DNA of 8,910 bases, taken from Frankiaceae bacterium (lineage in GTDB: Bacteria; Actinomycetota; Actinomycetes; Mycobacteriales; SCTD01). Below are positions 8,438 to 8,910 of the stretch, piece by piece. The position numbers and the translations under genes were made by a program. Numbering within the stretch: the first letter of the stretch is position 1; the number at the start of each line of letters is the position of its first letter. The notes beneath the pieces were generated by a model, which did no database searches, was not told where the DNA came from, and saw nothing but the letters and a program-made list of their open reading frames with translations. The DNA is taken from contig JAJAYV010000028.1 in NCBI GenBank assembly GCA_026786045.1, positions 1-8,910 on the forward strand. The letters run 5' to 3'.

Positions 8438-8910
8438 GCGGCACCTCCGGCGAGCGACAGGCGCACGACGGCGCCGGGGCTGACCGCGAGGTCGCGGCGG
8501 ACCGCGGCGTCGGGGGTGCGCGTCGGCACCCAGACGACGCGGTCGGGCAGGTCGGCGACGACCAGCGGGAGGGTCAGGCTGCCGCGGTCGGAGGAGACGG
8601 TGACCAGGCCGCCCTCGACCGCGCCGAGCTCAGCGGCGGTCGCGGCGGACAGGTGCAGGCGCGGCTTCTTCGCGGTGCCGGCCAGGAACGGCTCGCCGTC
8701 CTGCAGCGACCCGTCGTCGAGCAGCCAGTGCCAGGACGCGAGCAGCGCCTGGCGGGCAGCGGGCGGCGCGACCGGGTCGGCGTCGTGCCCGGCCGTGTCG
8801 TGGCCGGCCGATTGGGGAGCTGCTCCGACCCGGGCGATCTCGTAGCGGGTCGTCTGCACGTCGGGCAGGTGGATCGGCCGGTCGAGCTCCTCGGCGATGG
8901 TGTGCAGCAC
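8434..8910 (-). CDS. nuoG: NADH-quinone oxidoreductase subunit G, C-terminal part (5' end beyond window)
   Basis: The last 158 codons of NuoG, the large iron-sulfur subunit of the complex I peripheral arm; the frame runs open off the right edge, so the first codon seen (GTG) is internal. Residues about 55-155 of the fragment form the molybdopterin-dinucleotide-binding-like beta domain that ends the NuoG/formate-dehydrogenase fold, recognisable by the stretches DGEPFLAGTA (71-80), LSAATAAELG (87-96), VTVSSDRGSLTLPL (103-116) and DRVVWVPT (123-130) with VRRD at 137-140. The N-terminal ferredoxin and cluster-binding domains lie outside the window. Before the domain is a low-complexity linker with a repeated AGHD (35-38, 40-43). 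The stop overlaps the nuoH start (ATGA). Identification rests on this domain plus position directly before nuoH; no catalytic molybdenum role is expected in complex I. Confidence 0.93.
   Translation of the reverse strand: MLHTIAEELDRPIHLPDVQTTRYEIARVGAAPQSAGHDTAGHDADPVAPPAARQALLASWHWLLDDGSLQDGEPFLAGTAKKPRLHLSAATAAELGAVEGGLVTVSSDRGSLTLPLVVADLPDRVVWVPTRTPDAAVRRDLAVSPGAVVRLSLAGGAA
8442..8448 (-). promoter_or_regulatory. Shine-Dalgarno site of nuoH
   Basis: Reads GGAGGTG on the minus strand, inside the last codons of nuoG, with 6 nt between GGAGG and the nuoH ATG. It is one of the two strongest ribosome binding sites in the window (with that of nuoI). It suggests nuoH is initiated efficiently in its own right as well as by coupling through the ATGA overlap. 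Confidence 0.8.
8782..8811 (-). repeat. Two-copy 15-bp tandem repeat inside nuoG
   Basis: Positions 8782-8796 and 8797-8811 match at 13 of 15 bases. On the coding strand they encode the doubled AGHD(T/A) in the interdomain linker of NuoG. This looks like an in-frame slippage duplication in a low-constraint linker; no regulatory role is apparent. Confidence 0.6.

Noticed and set aside
7095..8444. A 449-codon minus-strand frame parallel to nuoH
   Set aside because: Arg/Ala/Pro-rich out-of-frame shadow; nuoH in the alternative frame has the membrane helices, motifs and ribosome binding site.

Overview
The window is the distal two thirds of a bacterial complex I (proton-pumping NADH:quinone oxidoreductase, NDH-1) operon, read entirely from the minus strand. 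The very high G+C content, G/C at nearly every third codon position, GTG as well as ATG starts, and protein features such as the NuoL, NuoM and NuoH sequence variants and long Ala/Pro-rich tails point to a high-GC actinobacterium. The genus cannot be fixed from this window alone.

In transcription order (right to left): the 3' end of nuoG (8434-8910, cut by the window edge), nuoH (7061-8437), nuoI (6516-7058), nuoJ (5755-6516), nuoK (5459-5758), nuoL (3499-5451), nuoM (1796-3502), nuoN (250-1788), and the first 83 codons of a polyprenyl diphosphate synthase (1-250, cut by the left edge). This is the classical nuoG-N order. The packing is extreme: five of the eight junctions overlap by 1-4 bases, the other three gaps are 2, 7 and 7 bp, and only 16 bp of the whole window is non-coding. 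No internal promoter, terminator, RNA gene, mobile element or CRISPR was seen.

Functionally, NuoG (C-terminal molybdopterin-dinucleotide-binding-like domain) and NuoI (two [4Fe-4S] clusters) belong to the peripheral arm that carries electrons from NADH. NuoH forms the quinone-site/membrane-arm junction. NuoJ and NuoK connect it to the antiporter-like proton-pumping subunits NuoN, NuoM and NuoL. Key Glu/Lys residues of the proton path are present in NuoK, L, M and N, so the complex looks intact and active. The downstream polyprenyl synthase probably makes the isoprenoid tail of menaquinone, the likely electron acceptor of this complex, so enzyme and quinone supply would share one transcript.

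I found no previously undescribed system. The points most worth a second look are the coupling of the polyprenyl synthase to nuoN, a proline-rich insertion of about 60 residues in NuoM, disordered tails on NuoH and NuoJ, and the start codons of nuoI, nuoJ and nuoM, where the longest open frame is not the real gene.
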